This document shows positions 20,742 through 28,559 of a stretch of DNA of 64,000 nt, piece by piece (within the stretch, counting starts at the first letter, position 1; every line of letters starts with the position of its first letter). The position numbers and the translations under genes are program-made. The notes below the pieces were generated by a model. That model made no database searches and had not been told where the DNA came from. It saw only the letters and a list, made by a program, of their open reading frames with translations. Where the stretch lies: NCBI RefSeq assembly GCF_028548475.1, contig NZ_JAQQLE010000015.1, forward strand, positions 1-64,000, written 5' to 3'. This DNA is from Vogesella margarita. Its GTDB lineage: Bacteria; Pseudomonadota; Gammaproteobacteria; Burkholderiales; Chromobacteriaceae.

Positions 20742-22088
20742 TTAGCGCATGTCGAACAGTTCCTGGTGAAAGCGCGCCGCCGGCAGGCCGAGGGCGAGCA
20801 GGCGTTCGCGCAGCTGGCGGCCAAATGCGGCCGGTCCGCAGAACCAGATGTCGGCATCGCGCCACTCCGGCACGCTGCGGGTCAACCGCTCTGCATCCAG
20901 ATAACCGTCGCGCGGCTGCCACAGCAGGTGCAGATCCACCCCGGCGGCAGCGGCGTCCTGGCTCAGCCGCTGCATCACGCTGGCGTCGTAGTCGCTGGTG
21001 GCGTGGAAGAAGTCGATGGTCTGCCCCGCCGGCGCGGCGGCCAGTGCCTGCATCCGCGCCACGAACGGCGTCACGCCGATGCCGCCACTGATCCAGATCT
21101 GGTGCGGCCGCGCGCTGTCGAAGGTAAAGCAGCCGTACGGGCCTTCCAGCTGGATGCGGTCACCCGTTTTTAGCCGCGCCGGCAGCGCGGCGGTGTAGTC
21201 GCCCAGCGCCTTGATCAGCAGCCGCACGCGGCCGTCGCCCTGCCACGCGGAGGCCAGCGTGAACGGATGCGCGCCCTCGCCGGGGTGAAAGGTGACAAAG
21301 GCGAACTGGCCGGCCTTGTGCCCCGGCCACGCCGGGTCCAGCTGCACGTCCACCGCCAGCACCTTCAGCGCCGGCTGGTAGTCCAGTGCCACGATGCGGC
21401 CATCTGTGCGCGGCTGACCGCCATGGCGGCGGCACAGCGACAGGATGGCGGCGACGCTGCCACCGGCCATCAGCAGCGCCAGCAACCAGCCGCCAGGCGT
21501 GGCCCAGTTGTCGAACTTGAGCAGCAGCACCGAGTGGAAGACCAGCGCCAGATAGGCCAGCGGCAACAGGCGATGCAGCTGGACAAAGCGGCGGTACGGC
21601 AGCCGCTTCAACAGCGCCAGCACCATCAGCACGGCGGCGACGTAGAACGCCCACTCGCCGACCCCTTCCGCGGTATGGCGCAGGCTGATGAAGGTTTGCT
21701 GCAGGCTGCCCTCCGGCAGCGGCAACGGCGCGCGACGCGGGCGGCCGCCGCTGAGCAGGCCCAGCGCCGACAGCCATTTCGGCGCCTGCGCCAGCAGCCA
21801 GTGGCTGAGCGACAGCACCAGCGCGGCGATGCCCAGCCATTTGTGCAGCCGGTACATCTTGTCCAGCCCGCCCAGCGGGCGTTCTGCCGGGGTTGGCCGC
21901 ATCGCCAGCAGCATGGCCACACTCATCACCGCCATGCCCAGCACGCCACTGTACTGGGTCAGCACATTGCGCCAGGCAATGAAATTGGGCTGCCCGGCCA
22001 GCACCGCCGGGTTGCTGGCCAGCCACAGCAACGACAACAAGGCGAGGCCGCTCCAGAAGTACCACGTAATCTTGCGCATCGGTGTCAC
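20742..22088 (-). CDS. Ferric reductase-like transmembrane flavoprotein
   Basis: The 448-residue protein has six membrane helices with histidines (HKW, SHW, LHR, FHS) suited to bind two b-type haems. The C-terminal half is a ferredoxin-NADP reductase module with HPFTLAS (FAD) and GGIGVTPFVARM (NAD(P)), as in the FRE/NOX family. It likely moves electrons from NAD(P)H across the inner membrane to ferric iron or oxygen; the acceptor is not known. The start may be MTPMRK (22088) or MRK (22079). It is divergent from a MarR-type regulator, with a dyad between them. Confidence 0.8.
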   Translation of the reverse strand: MTPMRKITWYFWSGLALLSLLWLASNPAVLAGQPNFIAWRNVLTQYSGVLGMAVMSVAMLLAMRPTPAERPLGGLDKMYRLHKWLGIAALVLSLSHWLLAQAPKWLSALGLLSGGRPRRAPLPLPEGSLQQTFISLRHTAEGVGEWAFYVAAVLMVLALLKRLPYRRFVQLHRLLPLAYLALVFHSVLLLKFDNWATPGGWLLALLMAGGSVAAILSLCRRHGGQPRTDGRIVALDYQPALKVLAVDVQLDPAWPGHKAGQFAFVTFHPGEGAHPFTLASAWQGDGRVRLLIKALGDYTAALPARLKTGDRIQLEGPYGCFTFDSARPHQIWISGGIGVTPFVARMQALAAAPAGQTIDFFHATSDYDASVMQRLSQDAAAAGVDLHLLWQPRDGYLDAERLTRSVPEWRDADIWFCGPAAFGRQLRERLLALGLPAARFHQELFDMR

Positions 22089-22130
22089 CTTGCGAGTTCG
22101 GATTCAGATACAACCAGCGTAAACGGCACA

Positions 22131-22148
22131 TATCTTTCTCGCAAGATA
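22131..22148. promoter_or_regulatory. Candidate MarR-type operator
   Basis: TATCTT-N6-AAGATA is a perfect interrupted palindrome in the 120-bp spacer between the ferric-reductase-like gene and marR-type gene. A related CATCTTGCCG lies 30 bp downstream. Dyads of this size suit MarR dimers. Confidence 0.45.
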
Positions 22149-22208
22149 ACTACACATCCGTTAACATCTTGCCGTAATCGTTAACAACTCGTCGCCAGAA
22201 AGCCCGCC

Positions 22209-22679
22209 ATGCGCATCAAGAACCGGATGGACAGCCATCAATGGGACAGCAGCTTCGACCCGCAAACGGTGCAGCTGTTTTTGCAGCTGCAGTGGGCACA
22301 GGCGCAGTCGCTGCACACCATGCGCCCGATGCTGGAAAAATTCGCGCTCAGCGCGGTGGAGTTCGACGTGCTGGCCACGCTGCGCAACGCGCCGGCGCCG
22401 CACCAGATGACGCCGTCGATGATTCAGGACGCGGTGGTGATCAGCTCCGGCGGGCTGACCAAGGTGCTGCTGCAGCTGGAAACGCGCGCCCTGGTGACGC
22501 GCCGCCAGCTGGCCGACGACCTGCGCATCAAGCCGGTGTGCCTCACCGCCGCCGGCGCGGCGCTGGTGGAACAGGCGATGGCCGAAACGGTGGCCGATAC
22601 CGGGCACTGGCTGCGCCAGCGGCTGGATGCCGTGGAAATCGGTCAGCTCACCGTGCTGCTGACCAAGCTGGCGCAGTAG
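22209..22679 (+). CDS. MarR-family transcriptional regulator
   Basis: The 156-residue winged-helix protein has the MarR layout: N-terminal dimerisation helix, HTH at about 55-95 including MTPSMIQDAVVISSGGLTKVLLQLE, and a wing (TRRQLADDLRIKPVCLTAAG). It is probably an autorepressor and regulator of the divergent flavocytochrome. The ligand is unknown. Confidence 0.85.
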   Translation: MRIKNRMDSHQWDSSFDPQTVQLFLQLQWAQAQSLHTMRPMLEKFALSAVEFDVLATLRNAPAPHQMTPSMIQDAVVISSGGLTKVLLQLETRALVTRRQLADDLRIKPVCLTAAGAALVEQAMAETVADTGHWLRQRLDAVEIGQLTVLLTKLAQ

Positions 22680-22683
22680 TACG

Positions 22684-22701
22684 GCGGCCAAGGTTGGCCG
22701 C
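22684..22701. repeat. Palindromic copy of the repeat
   Basis: GCGGCCAA-GG-TTGGCCGC lies five bases after the marR-type stop codon. One arm is an exact 9-mer copy, the other has G instead of C at the last base. Confidence 0.7.
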
Positions 22702-22784
22702 AGCGGAACCATGAGCCGCCGGCAGCGGTCTGTGACACACCGGCACCGAGGTGGTGGCCGGCACCATCGACAAGGAGAACAGTC

Positions 22785-23123
22785 ATGCAGTGCCCGGTTT
22801 GCAAGGATACGACGCTGGTGATGAGCGAACGCCAGGGGATCGAGATCGACTACTGCCCGCAGTGCCGCGGGGTGTGGCTGGACCGTGGCGAGCTGGACAA
22901 GATCATCCAGCATTCGCTGGGTCACATGGCCGCCGCCAATGCCGAGCCGCAAGCTGCCGCACCGCAGGCCGCACAGCCCGGCTACCCGCCACGCCAGCCG
23001 CAGCAACAGCCCTACCCGCAACAGCAGCCTTACCAGCAGCAGCCGTATCCGCAGCACGACAAGTACGGCGACAACCGCCACTACAAGCGCAAGAAGAGCT
23101 TCTGGGAAGACCTGTTCGATTAA
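22785..23123 (+). CDS. Zinc-ribbon (TFIIB-type) domain protein
   Basis: The 112-residue protein has an N-terminal zf-TFIIB zinc ribbon, CPVC at residues 3-6 and CPQC in DYCPQCRGVWLDRGELDKI. A Pro/Gln/Tyr-rich low-complexity middle follows, with repeated PYPQQQ units, and a basic tail ends in KKSFWEDLFD. AAGGAG precedes the ATG. Such proteins are common in proteobacteria with no known function; nucleic-acid or protein binding is a guess from the zinc ribbon. Confidence 0.85.
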   Translation: MQCPVCKDTTLVMSERQGIEIDYCPQCRGVWLDRGELDKIIQHSLGHMAAANAEPQAAAPQAAQPGYPPRQPQQQPYPQQQPYQQQPYPQHDKYGDNRHYKRKKSFWEDLFD

Positions 23124-23253
23124 GCGCAGCTCCCCCCTGATCCTGCGTTGCGCCGCCTTGCCGTACGATTTGTACTGCCTGCGTCGGCGCGCCCTGGCTC
23201 CGGTGCGCTGCGCGGTTTTGTTCGCGGCGCTAAAAGCGGACACGGAAAACGAT

Positions 23254-23288
23254 GGCGGCCAACCTTTGCAGGTTGGCCGCCTTGTTTT
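23254..23288 (+). terminator. Terminator made of two repeat copies
   Basis: GGCGGCCAACC and GGTTGGCCGCC pair around TTTGCA and are followed by TTGTTTTG. Both arms contain the exact 9-mer in opposite orientation. Confidence 0.75.
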
Positions 23289-23343
23289 GAGGGCCTGCCT
23301 CAGCCCGGCAACAGCCGCAGCAGCTGGCCGTCGTCCTCGTCGG

Positions 23344-24408
23344 TCAGCAGGTAGACGAACCGTCCGGCCCTTCGCGCACGTCGCGCACGCGCTGGCCAAG
23401 GCCGGTGAGCAGTATTTCCTCACGCACCACGCGCGTGCCGTCCAGCTCCAGCCGCATCAGGTGACGGAATTTCAGCGAGCCCAGCAGCAGGCTGCCCTGC
23501 CACGCCTTGCCGTAGCGCGTACCGCGCACGAAGGCCATGCCGGACGGCGCGATCGACGGCGTCCACTGCCACAGCGGCTGCTCCATCCCCGCCTTGCGGG
23601 TGAGGCCGGCGCCGACCGGGCCGCCGCCGTAGTTCTCGCCGTAGGTGATCACCGGCCAGCCGTAGTTCTTGCCGGCCTCCAGGCGGTTCAGCTCGTCGCC
23701 GCCCTGCGGCCCGTGCTCGTGCGTCCACAACCGGCCGTCCGGCCCCAGCGCGGCGCCCTGCACATTGCGGTGACCGAGGCTCCAGATTTCCGGCCGCGCG
23801 CCGGCGCGGCCGACGAAGGGGTTGTCCGCTGGAATGCCGCCATCCTTGCGCACGCGCACCACCTTGCCGTGGTGGTTGTCCAGCGTCTGCGCGTCGGCCA
23901 TGCGCTGAAAACGGTCGCCCAGCGTCAGGAACAGCGTGCCACCGGCCTCGACGATGCGGCAGCCGAAGTGGGCGCGGCTGCTGAACTTCGGCTGCTGGCT
24001 GAACAGCACCTTCACCTGCTCCAGTCGGCTGGCGTCGTCCGACAGCCGCGCGCTGGCCAGCGCGGTGGAGTTGCCGTAGCCGCTGGCCGCCGGCTCGGCG
24101 TAGCAGAAGTACAGCGTGCGGTTGCGGGCGAAACCGCTATCCGTGACCAGGTCCAGCAGGCCGCCCTGCCCGCCGGCGTCGATGCGCGGCAGCCCGGCCA
24201 GCGGCTTGCCCAGCTGGCCGTTGGCGCTGACCAGGCGCAGGCGGCCGGGGCGCTCGGTGACCAGCATGCGCCCGCCGTCGATGAAGGCCACCGCCCACGG
24301 GTGCTCCAGTCCGCGGGCGACCACCTCCGTTCGCGGCGCGGCCTGCGCCGGGCTGGCCAGCACCAGCAGCGCCAGCGGCCACGCCAGCCATCGTGTCTGC
24401 TTGTCCAT
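23344..24408 (-). CDS. PQQ-dependent aldose sugar dehydrogenase (YliI-like), 3' frameshift
   Basis: The protein is a soluble-type quinoprotein beta-propeller of the YliI/Asd family, periplasmic, oxidising aldoses with PQQ. A signal peptide (about residues 1-24, ending AQAAP) is followed by GLEHPWAVAFIDGG, LGDRFQRM, GHRNVQGAA and HGPQGGDELN, all typical. As read, it stops after VREGPDGSSTC. Restoring one base at about 23359-23361 gives DGFVYLLTDEDDGQLLRL and a stop at 23300, the normal family ending. So this is either a real frameshift that loses the last propeller strand or a sequence error. The start at 24408 is preferred; an in-frame start at 24423 is possible. Confidence 0.8.
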   Translation of the reverse strand: MDKQTRWLAWPLALLVLASPAQAAPRTEVVARGLEHPWAVAFIDGGRMLVTERPGRLRLVSANGQLGKPLAGLPRIDAGGQGGLLDLVTDSGFARNRTLYFCYAEPAASGYGNSTALASARLSDDASRLEQVKVLFSQQPKFSSRAHFGCRIVEAGGTLFLTLGDRFQRMADAQTLDNHHGKVVRVRKDGGIPADNPFVGRAGARPEIWSLGHRNVQGAALGPDGRLWTHEHGPQGGDELNRLEAGKNYGWPVITYGENYGGGPVGAGLTRKAGMEQPLWQWTPSIAPSGMAFVRGTRYGKAWQGSLLLGSLKFRHLMRLELDGTRVVREEILLTGLGQRVRDVREGPDGSSTC

Positions 24409-24448
24409 ATTCGTCCCCTCCACGTTGGCCGCGCGCTGCGGTGGCCAG

Positions 24449-25138
24449 TTACAGCAGGCGGTAGCCGACGCCGGTTTCGGTGCGCAAAAAGCGCGGCTGC
24501 GCCGGATCAGCCTCCAGCTTTTGCCGCAGGTGGGCCATATAGATGCGCAGATAGTGGCTGTGTTCCACGTAGCCCGGCCCCCACACCTCCTGCAGCAGCT
24601 GGCGGTGGGTCAGCACCTTGCCGCGATGGGCCAGCAGCGTGGCCAGCAGCCGGTATTCCAGCTGCGTCAGGTGCAGCGGCTCGCCGTCGCGGCTCACGCT
24701 GCGGTTGGCCAGATCCACCGTCACCGTATCGCCGAGGCGGACGAGGCTGCCGTTGCCCTCGCCGGCGTCGCCGCCGCGCCGCCGCTGCAGCGCGCGCACC
24801 CGCGCCTGCAGCTCGCCGACGCCGAACGGCTTGGTCAGGTAGTCGTCGGCGCCGGCGTCCAGCGCCGCGATCTTGTCGACCTCGTCCACCCGTGCCGACA
24901 GCACGATCACCGGCACCTTGCTCCAGCTGCGCAGGTCCGGCAACAGGCTGAGACCGTCGCCATCGGGCAGGCCGAGGTCCAGCACCACGATGTCCGGCTT
25001 GCGGGTGCCGGCCTCGATCAGGCCGCGCGCCACGGTGTCGGCCTCGAATACGCGGTAGCCCTCGTCTTCCAGCGCGCTTTTGACGAAGCGGCGGATGGCG
25101 GCTTCGTCCTCGATGATCAGTGCCGTCAGGGCGTGCAT
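24449..25138 (-). CDS. kdpE: Response regulator KdpE
   Basis: The 229-residue OmpR/PhoB-type regulator activates kdp transcription when phosphorylated by KdpD. The receiver domain carries phospho-acceptor D54 (VVLDLGLPDGDG). The C-terminal winged helix includes HLTQLEYRLLATLLAHRGKVLT and YMAHLRQKLE. Length matches E. coli KdpE (225 aa). Its start overlaps the kdpD stop by one base (TGATG), so it is translationally coupled. Confidence 0.95.
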   Translation of the reverse strand: MHALTALIIEDEAAIRRFVKSALEDEGYRVFEADTVARGLIEAGTRKPDIVVLDLGLPDGDGLSLLPDLRSWSKVPVIVLSARVDEVDKIAALDAGADDYLTKPFGVGELQARVRALQRRRGGDAGEGNGSLVRLGDTVTVDLANRSVSRDGEPLHLTQLEYRLLATLLAHRGKVLTHRQLLQEVWGPGYVEHSHYLRIYMAHLRQKLEADPAQPRFLRTETGVGYRLL

Positions 25139-27786
25139 CAGGGCAGGTTCTCCGGGTCAAAATCCAGTGCCGGCGGCGGGCGCAGCGGCAGGGACAGGGT
25201 GAAACAGGCGCCACCGTCATGGCGGTTGGCCGCGCTCAGGCGCGCGCCGTGGACATCGGCAATGGTACGGCAAATCGCCAGCCCCAGCCCGACGCCGCTG
25301 ATCGCCGACTCGCGCTCGCCGCGGCTGAAGGCGTCGAACAGCCGCGCCGGATCGCCCGGCGGCAGGCCGGGGCCGCGGTCGGCGACGCGCAGCAGGATGC
25401 GGCCGTCCTCGGCGGCGGCGCTGACGCGGATAGGGCTGCCGGGCGGGCTGTACTTGGCCGCGTTCTCCAGCAGGTTGACCAGCAGCCGCTCCAGCAGGAT
25501 GGCGTCGCCATACAGCATCGGGCAGGCCGGATCGACGTCCAGCTGCAGCGGATGCGCGTCCAGCATGCTGCCCAGCGCCGCGATGGCGCTGCCGATCACC
25601 TCGTCCGCCGGCAGCCAGTCCTGGTGCAGGGTGACGCCGCCGGCCTGCAGCCGCGCCATCTCCAGCAGATTGGTCACCAGCCGCGTGATCCGCTGCGACT
25701 GCGCCAGCAGCAGCGCCGCCTGCTCCTGCTCGGCGCGGCCCGCGCGCTGCAGGGCCAGCAGCAGGGTCTCGGCATTGCCGGACAGCGCGGTCAGCGGCGT
25801 GCGCAGGTCGTGCGACAGCGCCGCCAGGAGCGAATGGCGCAGCCGTTCCGACTCCATCGACAGCAGCGTCTGCTGCGCCACCTCAATATAGTGCAGCCGC
25901 TCCAGCGTCTGCGCCGCCAGCGCCGCCACCGCCTCGCACAGGCGGCGGTTGTCCGGGTCGGCCAGCGCCAGCGCGTCCGGCACCGCCACCACCAGCACGC
26001 CACGGGTGCGCATCGGCGCCTGCAGCGGCAGGTACAGCTGCGCCGCGTCCGGCAGCGTGTGCGTGCCCTGCCCGGCCGCCTGCTGGTGGTCGAAGCTCCA
26101 GCGCACCAGCGCCGCGTCCACCGTGAGCGGCGTGTCCGGCAGCGCCTCCAGCTGTTCCTCGGCGTCCGGCAGCCACAGGCTGATCTGCGCGTTGAGGCTG
26201 GCCTGCAGGAAGCGGCCGGTGATCTCGCCGACCTGCTCCGGCATCAGCGCGCTGCCCAGCTCGCGCGCCATCTCGTACAGGTAGCGGGTGTGCGCCTCGC
26301 GCCGGCCGGCCTGCGCCGCCGACTGCCGCTGGCTGGCCACCAGCTGGCCGGCGACCAGGCCCACGGTCAGCATCACGGCGAAGGTGATCAGGTACTGGAT
26401 GTCCGACACCGCGAACGACCAGTGCGGCGCAACAAAGAAGAAATCGAACAGCGCCACCGACAGCACCGCCGCCCACGCCGCCGGCGCGCGGCCGTAGCGC
26501 ACCGCCGCCAGCAGCACCAGCAGCAGGTACAGCATCACCAGGTTGGCCGCATCCAGCACGCCGCGCAGCGGCAGCATGGCCGCGGTGAGCGCGAGGCTGG
26601 CCAGCGTGGTTTGCCACCAGCCGCCGGCCTCTGCCCGCGGCCAGCGCCAGCCGGCGGTGCCCCCCTTGGCGCGCTCGCCGGCAGCCAGGATCAGGCAGTT
26701 CAGCTCCGGCGCGCGTTGTGCCAGCTGCTGCTGCAGGCTGGCGCCCAGCCAGCGCGGCCGGTTGCCGCGCTGGCTCAGTGCCAGCAGCGACAGGTTGTGG
26801 CGCCGCGCGTAGTCGGCGATCAGGCTGGCCGGTGCCGGCCCGGCCAGCACCAGCGTGTGCGCGCCCTGTTCCGCCGCCTGCGCCAGCGCCGTCAGCACGC
26901 TACTGCGCGCTGCCGCGCCGGCATGGCCGCGATCGACCCACACCGCGTGCCACGGTGCCGACAGCGCGCGCGCCAGCCGCGCCGCCTGGCGCACCGCGCT
27001 GTCCTCGTCGCCGTGGCCCAGCACCAGCAGCACGCCAAGCGAGGTCGCCCACACCGGCGCGCGGCTTTGCACCTCGCGCTGCGCGCGCATCTGGCCATCC
27101 ACGCGGTCGGCCAGCCGGCGCAGCGCCAGCTCGCGCAGCGCGATCAGGTTGCCCTTGCGGAAAAAATGGCCGGCGGCGCGCTCCGCCACTTCCGGCAGGT
27201 AGACCTTGCCGGCGGCCAGGCGCAGCAGCAGGTCGTCCGGCGGCAGGTCCACCAGCCGCACTTCGCTGGCGCGGTCGAACACGTGGTCCGGCACCGTCTC
27301 CGCCACCGCCACGCCGGTCACGCCGCTGACCACGTCGTTGAGGCTGTCCAGGTGCTGCACGTTCATCGCGCTGTACACGTCGATGCCGGCACTGAGCAGC
27401 TCGTCCACGTCCTGCCAGCGCTTGGGGTGGCGGCTGCCCGGCGCGTTGCTGTGCGGCAGCTCGTCCACCACCACCAGCGCCGGCCGCCGCGCCAGCACCG
27501 CGTCGAGGTCGAATTCCGCCACCTGCTTGCCGCGGTAGGCGATCTGCTTGCGCGGCAGCACCTCCAGCCCGACCAGCAGCGCCTCGGTTTCGGCGCGGCC
27601 GTGGGTATCGACCCAGCCCACCACCACGTCCAGCCCGGCGGCGCGCTTTTCCTGCGCCTCGGCCAGCATCGCGTAGGTCTTGCCCACCCCCGGCGCGGCG
27701 CCGAAGAACAGCTTCAGCTTGCCGCGCGGCGCCGGCAGCGCCGCCAGCAGTGCGTCCGGATCGGGCCGCAAATCGTCATCCATCAT
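25138..27786 (-). CDS. kdpD: Sensor histidine kinase KdpD
   Basis: The 882-residue sensor controls K+-limited induction of Kdp. In order: N-terminal KdpD domain with Walker A GAAPGVGKT, a universal-stress-protein-like domain, four closely spaced membrane helices (about 400-500), a GAF-like region, and a HisKA domain with phospho-acceptor H659 (ALSHDLRTPLTALSG), then an HATPase domain with GVGLGLAICRTIADVHG. Length matches E. coli KdpD (894 aa). It is separated from kdpC by 94 bp containing a 19-bp perfect hairpin, so its expression may be uncoupled from the pump genes. Confidence 0.95.
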   Translation of the reverse strand: MMDDDLRPDPDALLAALPAPRGKLKLFFGAAPGVGKTYAMLAEAQEKRAAGLDVVVGWVDTHGRAETEALLVGLEVLPRKQIAYRGKQVAEFDLDAVLARRPALVVVDELPHSNAPGSRHPKRWQDVDELLSAGIDVYSAMNVQHLDSLNDVVSGVTGVAVAETVPDHVFDRASEVRLVDLPPDDLLLRLAAGKVYLPEVAERAAGHFFRKGNLIALRELALRRLADRVDGQMRAQREVQSRAPVWATSLGVLLVLGHGDEDSAVRQAARLARALSAPWHAVWVDRGHAGAAARSSVLTALAQAAEQGAHTLVLAGPAPASLIADYARRHNLSLLALSQRGNRPRWLGASLQQQLAQRAPELNCLILAAGERAKGGTAGWRWPRAEAGGWWQTTLASLALTAAMLPLRGVLDAANLVMLYLLLVLLAAVRYGRAPAAWAAVLSVALFDFFFVAPHWSFAVSDIQYLITFAVMLTVGLVAGQLVASQRQSAAQAGRREAHTRYLYEMARELGSALMPEQVGEITGRFLQASLNAQISLWLPDAEEQLEALPDTPLTVDAALVRWSFDHQQAAGQGTHTLPDAAQLYLPLQAPMRTRGVLVVAVPDALALADPDNRRLCEAVAALAAQTLERLHYIEVAQQTLLSMESERLRHSLLAALSHDLRTPLTALSGNAETLLLALQRAGRAEQEQAALLLAQSQRITRLVTNLLEMARLQAGGVTLHQDWLPADEVIGSAIAALGSMLDAHPLQLDVDPACPMLYGDAILLERLLVNLLENAAKYSPPGSPIRVSAAAEDGRILLRVADRGPGLPPGDPARLFDAFSRGERESAISGVGLGLAICRTIADVHGARLSAANRHDGGACFTLSLPLRPPPALDFDPENLP

Positions 27787-27800
27787 TCATCGTCCACCGT

Positions 27801-27841
27801 GCCACAAGGTTGGCCGCAACGATTGCGGCCAACCTTGTGGC
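27801..27841. repeat. 19-bp perfect hairpin between kdpC and kdpD
   Basis: GCCACAAGGTTGGCCGCAA pairs with its exact complement across a 3-nt loop. Each arm carries one copy of the 9-mer. No T-run follows in either direction. In the kdp transcript it could act as a terminator, attenuator or processing/stability element separating pump from regulator genes. Confidence 0.8.
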
Positions 27842-27880
27842 TGTCAATAGGATTATGGCCGCCAGCCAGCGGCCACGGCA

Positions 27881-28507
27881 TCAGCCTGCCGCCAGCCGGC
27901 GCAGCGCCAGATTCAGCTGTAGCACATTGACGCGCGCCTGCTGCGCGTTGCCGAACCAGCCCTGCTCGCGCTGCGCGGCGATCAGGGCCTCGACCTGAGG
28001 CAGCGGACGCTTCAGTTCACGCGCCACGCGCGGGGCCTGGTACAGCGCGGCCGCCAGGCTGATGTGCGGATCCAGCCCGCTGGCCGAGGCGGTGACCAGA
28101 TCCAGCGGCACCGGGCCGCGCTGTTCGGGGTGGGCGGCGCGCAGCGCGGCGATGCGCTCAGCCACCACCTTGGTCAGCGCAGGATTCGACGGCCCCAGGT
28201 TGCTGCCGCCGGAAGCGCCACCGTTGTAGGCGCTGCCGGCGGTGGCCGACGGCCGGCTCCAGAACTCACCGCGGCTGTGGAAGGCCTGGCCGATCAGCGC
28301 CGAGCCGATCACCCGGCCGTGATTGTCGCGCAGCAGCGAACCGTTGGCCTGCGCCGGCAGCAGTAGCTGCGCAAGGCCGGTGACCGCCAGCGGATAGAGC
28401 AGCCCCAGCACGAGGATGAGAAACAGCAGCAGAGTCAGCGCCGGGCGCAGCACCGCCGCGCGCGGCAGGCTGAGCGCGCTTGCCGGATGATAGGTAGTCA
28501 TGGCCAT
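27881..28507 (-). CDS. kdpC: K+-transporting ATPase subunit KdpC
   Basis: The 208-residue subunit has one N-terminal membrane helix (about 20-45) and a periplasmic domain with the family's FHSRGEFWSRPSAT and SASGLDPHISLAAA motifs. KdpC stabilises the KdpFABC complex and raises ATP affinity. AAGGAG lies about 8 nt before the ATG at 28507. The gap of 52 nt to kdpB is consistent with one operon. Length is somewhat above E. coli KdpC (190 aa). Confidence 0.95.
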   Translation of the reverse strand: MAMTTYHPASALSLPRAAVLRPALTLLLFLILVLGLLYPLAVTGLAQLLLPAQANGSLLRDNHGRVIGSALIGQAFHSRGEFWSRPSATAGSAYNGGASGGSNLGPSNPALTKVVAERIAALRAAHPEQRGPVPLDLVTASASGLDPHISLAAALYQAPRVARELKRPLPQVEALIAAQREQGWFGNAQQARVNVLQLNLALRRLAAG

Positions 28508-28559
28508 GATGGCACTCCTTGTTTGGTGCGCCGGGCGCGGCGGGCGCCCGGCGGCGGGG

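Noticed and set aside
25120-27930. A 936-codon frame opposite kdpD
   Set aside because: The KdpD frame has every expected domain; the opposite frame is Gln/Arg/His-rich with no motif.
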